From contig JBIKLI010000240.1 in NCBI GenBank assembly GCA_044359885.1, positions 1 to 6,967 on the forward strand: 6,967 nucleotides of DNA. Reading direction: 5' to 3'. A program made the translations under genes and the position numbers. Positions 5,822 through 6,967 of this stretch are shown one piece after another. Origin of the DNA: CAIOSQ01 sp044359885 (lineage in GTDB: Bacteria > Pseudomonadota > Alphaproteobacteria > CACIAM-22H2). The notes under the pieces are model-generated. The model was not told the DNA's origin. It did not search any database and saw nothing but the letters and a program-made list of their open reading frames with translations. Position 1 is the first letter of the stretch. Each line of letters begins with the position of its first letter.

Positions 5822-6967
5822 GCGGCCCCAGGAGGCGTGAGGCCGCCCTGCGCGCGGTCGATGAACTCGACGCCCTCGATGCCGAGGGCGAGCTCGCGCG
5901 GCTCGCGCAGGAGATCGCGCGTCACGACCTGCTCTATCACCAGCAGGACGCGCCGGAGATCGCGGATTCCGCGTACGACGCGCTGAAGCGGCGCAACGAG
6001 GCGATCGAGCGCCGTTTCCCGCAACTGATGCGCGCCGACTCGCCCACGCGCCGCGTCGGCGCGGCACCGGCCGCGGGCTTCGCCAAGCTGCGCCACGACG
6101 TACCGATGCTGTCGCTCGACAACGCGTTCAGCGCCGCCGAGGTCGATGAATTCATCGAGCGCATCCGCCGCTTCCTCGCGCTGGACGCCGAAACCACGAT
6201 CGCCTTCTCGGCGGAGCCCAAGATCGACGGTCTGTCGATGTCGCTGCGCTTCGAACAGGGGCGCTTCGTGCGTGGTGCCACGCGCGGCGACGGCGAGGAG
6301 GGCGAGGATGTCACCGCCAACCTGCTCGCGATCCCGGAGATTCCGCGCCGCCTGTCCGGCGACGGCTGGCCGGACCTGCTCGAGATCCGCGGCGAGGTCT
6401 ACATGGACCGTGCGGAATTCGGCCGCCTGAACGAGGCGCGGCGCGAGGCCGGAGAACCGGTCTTCGCCAATCCCCGCAACGCCGCGGCGGGATCGGTCCG
6501 CCAGCTCGATCCGGCGGTGACCGCGCAACGGCCGCTGCGCTTCTTCGGCTATGCCTGGGGCGCGGTGTCGGTACGCGACTGGACGACCCATGGGCAGTTC
6601 CTGGCGCGGCTGCGCGACTGGGGCGTCCCGGTCAATCCGCAGACGCGGCGCTGCGAGGGCGCGGCGGATCTGATCGCCTTCTACGAGCACATCCAGCGCG
6701 AACGCCCGCGCCTCGGCTACGACATCGACGGCGTCGTCTACAAGACCGACCGGATCGACTGGCAGGAGCGGCTGGGCTTCGTCTCGCGCAGCCCGCGCTG
6801 GGCGCTCGCGCATAAATTCCCCGCCGAGCAGGCGCGCACACGGCTGCGCGGCATCTTCATCCAGGTCGGGCGCACCGGCGCGCTGACGCCGGTCGCGGAG
6901 TTGGAGCCGATCACGGTCGGCGGCGTGGTCGTCGCCCGCGCCACGCTGCACAACGAGGACGAGATCG
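5818..6967 (+). CDS. ligA: NAD-dependent DNA ligase LigA, N-terminal part (3' end cut by window edge)
   Basis: LigA seals nicks in duplex DNA using NAD as the AMP donor, in replication and repair. The 383 complete codons here, open to the window edge, cover over half of a usual 670-700 residues. Domain Ia shows LLYHQQDAPEIADSAYDAL, the NAD/NMN-binding pattern. The adenylation domain has nucleotidyltransferase motif I KIDG with AMP-accepting K135, motif III LEIRGEVYM (around E193), motif IV YDIDGVVYK (301-309) and motif V AHKFPAEQ (K333). The OB-fold begins at IQVGRTGALTPVAELEP. The zinc finger, helix-hairpin-helix and BRCT domains must lie beyond 6967. K135 versus K115 in E. coli shows an N-terminus about 20 residues longer, rich in Arg, Ala and acidic residues. 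The ATG shares ATGA with the recN stop. Only a weak AAGG (5804-5807) precedes it, so translational coupling to recN is likely. Confidence 0.98.
   Translation, partial: MSGPRRREAALRAVDELDALDAEGELARLAQEIARHDLLYHQQDAPEIADSAYDALKRRNEAIERRFPQLMRADSPTRRVGAAPAAGFAKLRHDVPMLSLDNAFSAAEVDEFIERIRRFLALDAETTIAFSAEPKIDGLSMSLRFEQGRFVRGATRGDGEEGEDVTANLLAIPEIPRRLSGDGWPDLLEIRGEVYMDRAEFGRLNEARREAGEPVFANPRNAAAGSVRQLDPAVTAQRPLRFFGYAWGAVSVRDWTTHGQFLARLRDWGVPVNPQTRRCEGAADLIAFYEHIQRERPRLGYDIDGVVYKTDRIDWQERLGFVSRSPRWALAHKFPAEQARTRLRGIFIQVGRTGALTPVAELEPITVGGVVVARATLHNEDEI

Noticed and set aside
3986..6067. A 693-codon open frame on the minus strand across recN and ligA
   Set aside because: It lies antisense to two genes with complete catalytic motifs. 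Its product is a low-complexity Arg/Gly/Ala/Asp mixture with no recognisable domain. Very GC-rich coding DNA routinely leaves the opposite frame free of stops.
5167..6951. A 594-codon open frame on the minus strand opposite ligA
   Set aside because: The + strand frame from 5818 to the window edge encodes LigA with all expected motifs, so this is its antisense by-product.
1..6967. CRISPR arrays, insertion sequences, tRNA or rRNA genes, or a novel accessory system
   Set aside because: The window is filled by six conserved core genes in a standard order, with spacers of 122 nt or less. No spaced repeats, transposase, RNA gene or foreign composition was found.

Overview
The window is a GC-rich stretch (roughly 70% by eye) of core bacterial chromosome. 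Every clear gene is on the + strand, in the order ftsA (3' end) - ftsZ - lpxC - bamD - recN - ligA (5' part). This is the familiar downstream end of the division and cell wall (dcw) cluster in Alphaproteobacteria. The long Ala/Pro-rich FtsZ linker, the high GC and the lpxC-bamD-recN-ligA tail all fit an alphaproteobacterium. A Rhodospirillales-like lineage is a reasonable guess, but the window alone cannot settle the order.

Layout. Positions 1-312 hold the C-terminal quarter of FtsA, ending in its membrane-targeting helix. A 57-nt spacer with a 16-nt palindrome and a good ribosome binding site leads into ftsZ (370-2073). A 122-nt gap follows, holding a strong 12-bp terminator-type hairpin (2119-2159), then lpxC with a TTG start (2196-3134). 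After 61 nt comes bamD (3196-4023), which has no convincing ribosome binding site but a TATAGT box just upstream. After 79 nt comes recN (4103-5821). Its stop overlaps the start of ligA in an ATGA junction (5818-5821), and ligA runs off the right edge at 6967. No stretch of 300 bases lacks a gene.

How the genes fit together. FtsA anchors FtsZ filaments to the inner membrane at the division site. LpxC commits precursors to lipid A, and BamD is a lipoprotein of the machine that inserts outer-membrane proteins, so both build the outer membrane. RecN and LigA act in double-strand-break repair and nick sealing. The terminator suggests that the division block ends after ftsZ and that envelope and repair genes form later units. 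This is inferred, not shown.

No mobile element, CRISPR array, tRNA, rRNA or unknown accessory system was seen. Long open frames on the minus strand and in other + frames are by-products of high GC. The observations worth a second look are local: a hairpin loop carrying a full Shine-Dalgarno sequence, a G-quadruplex motif in the ftsZ linker, a conserved-looking island in that linker, possible leaderless translation of bamD, and a minicistron overlapping the recN start.
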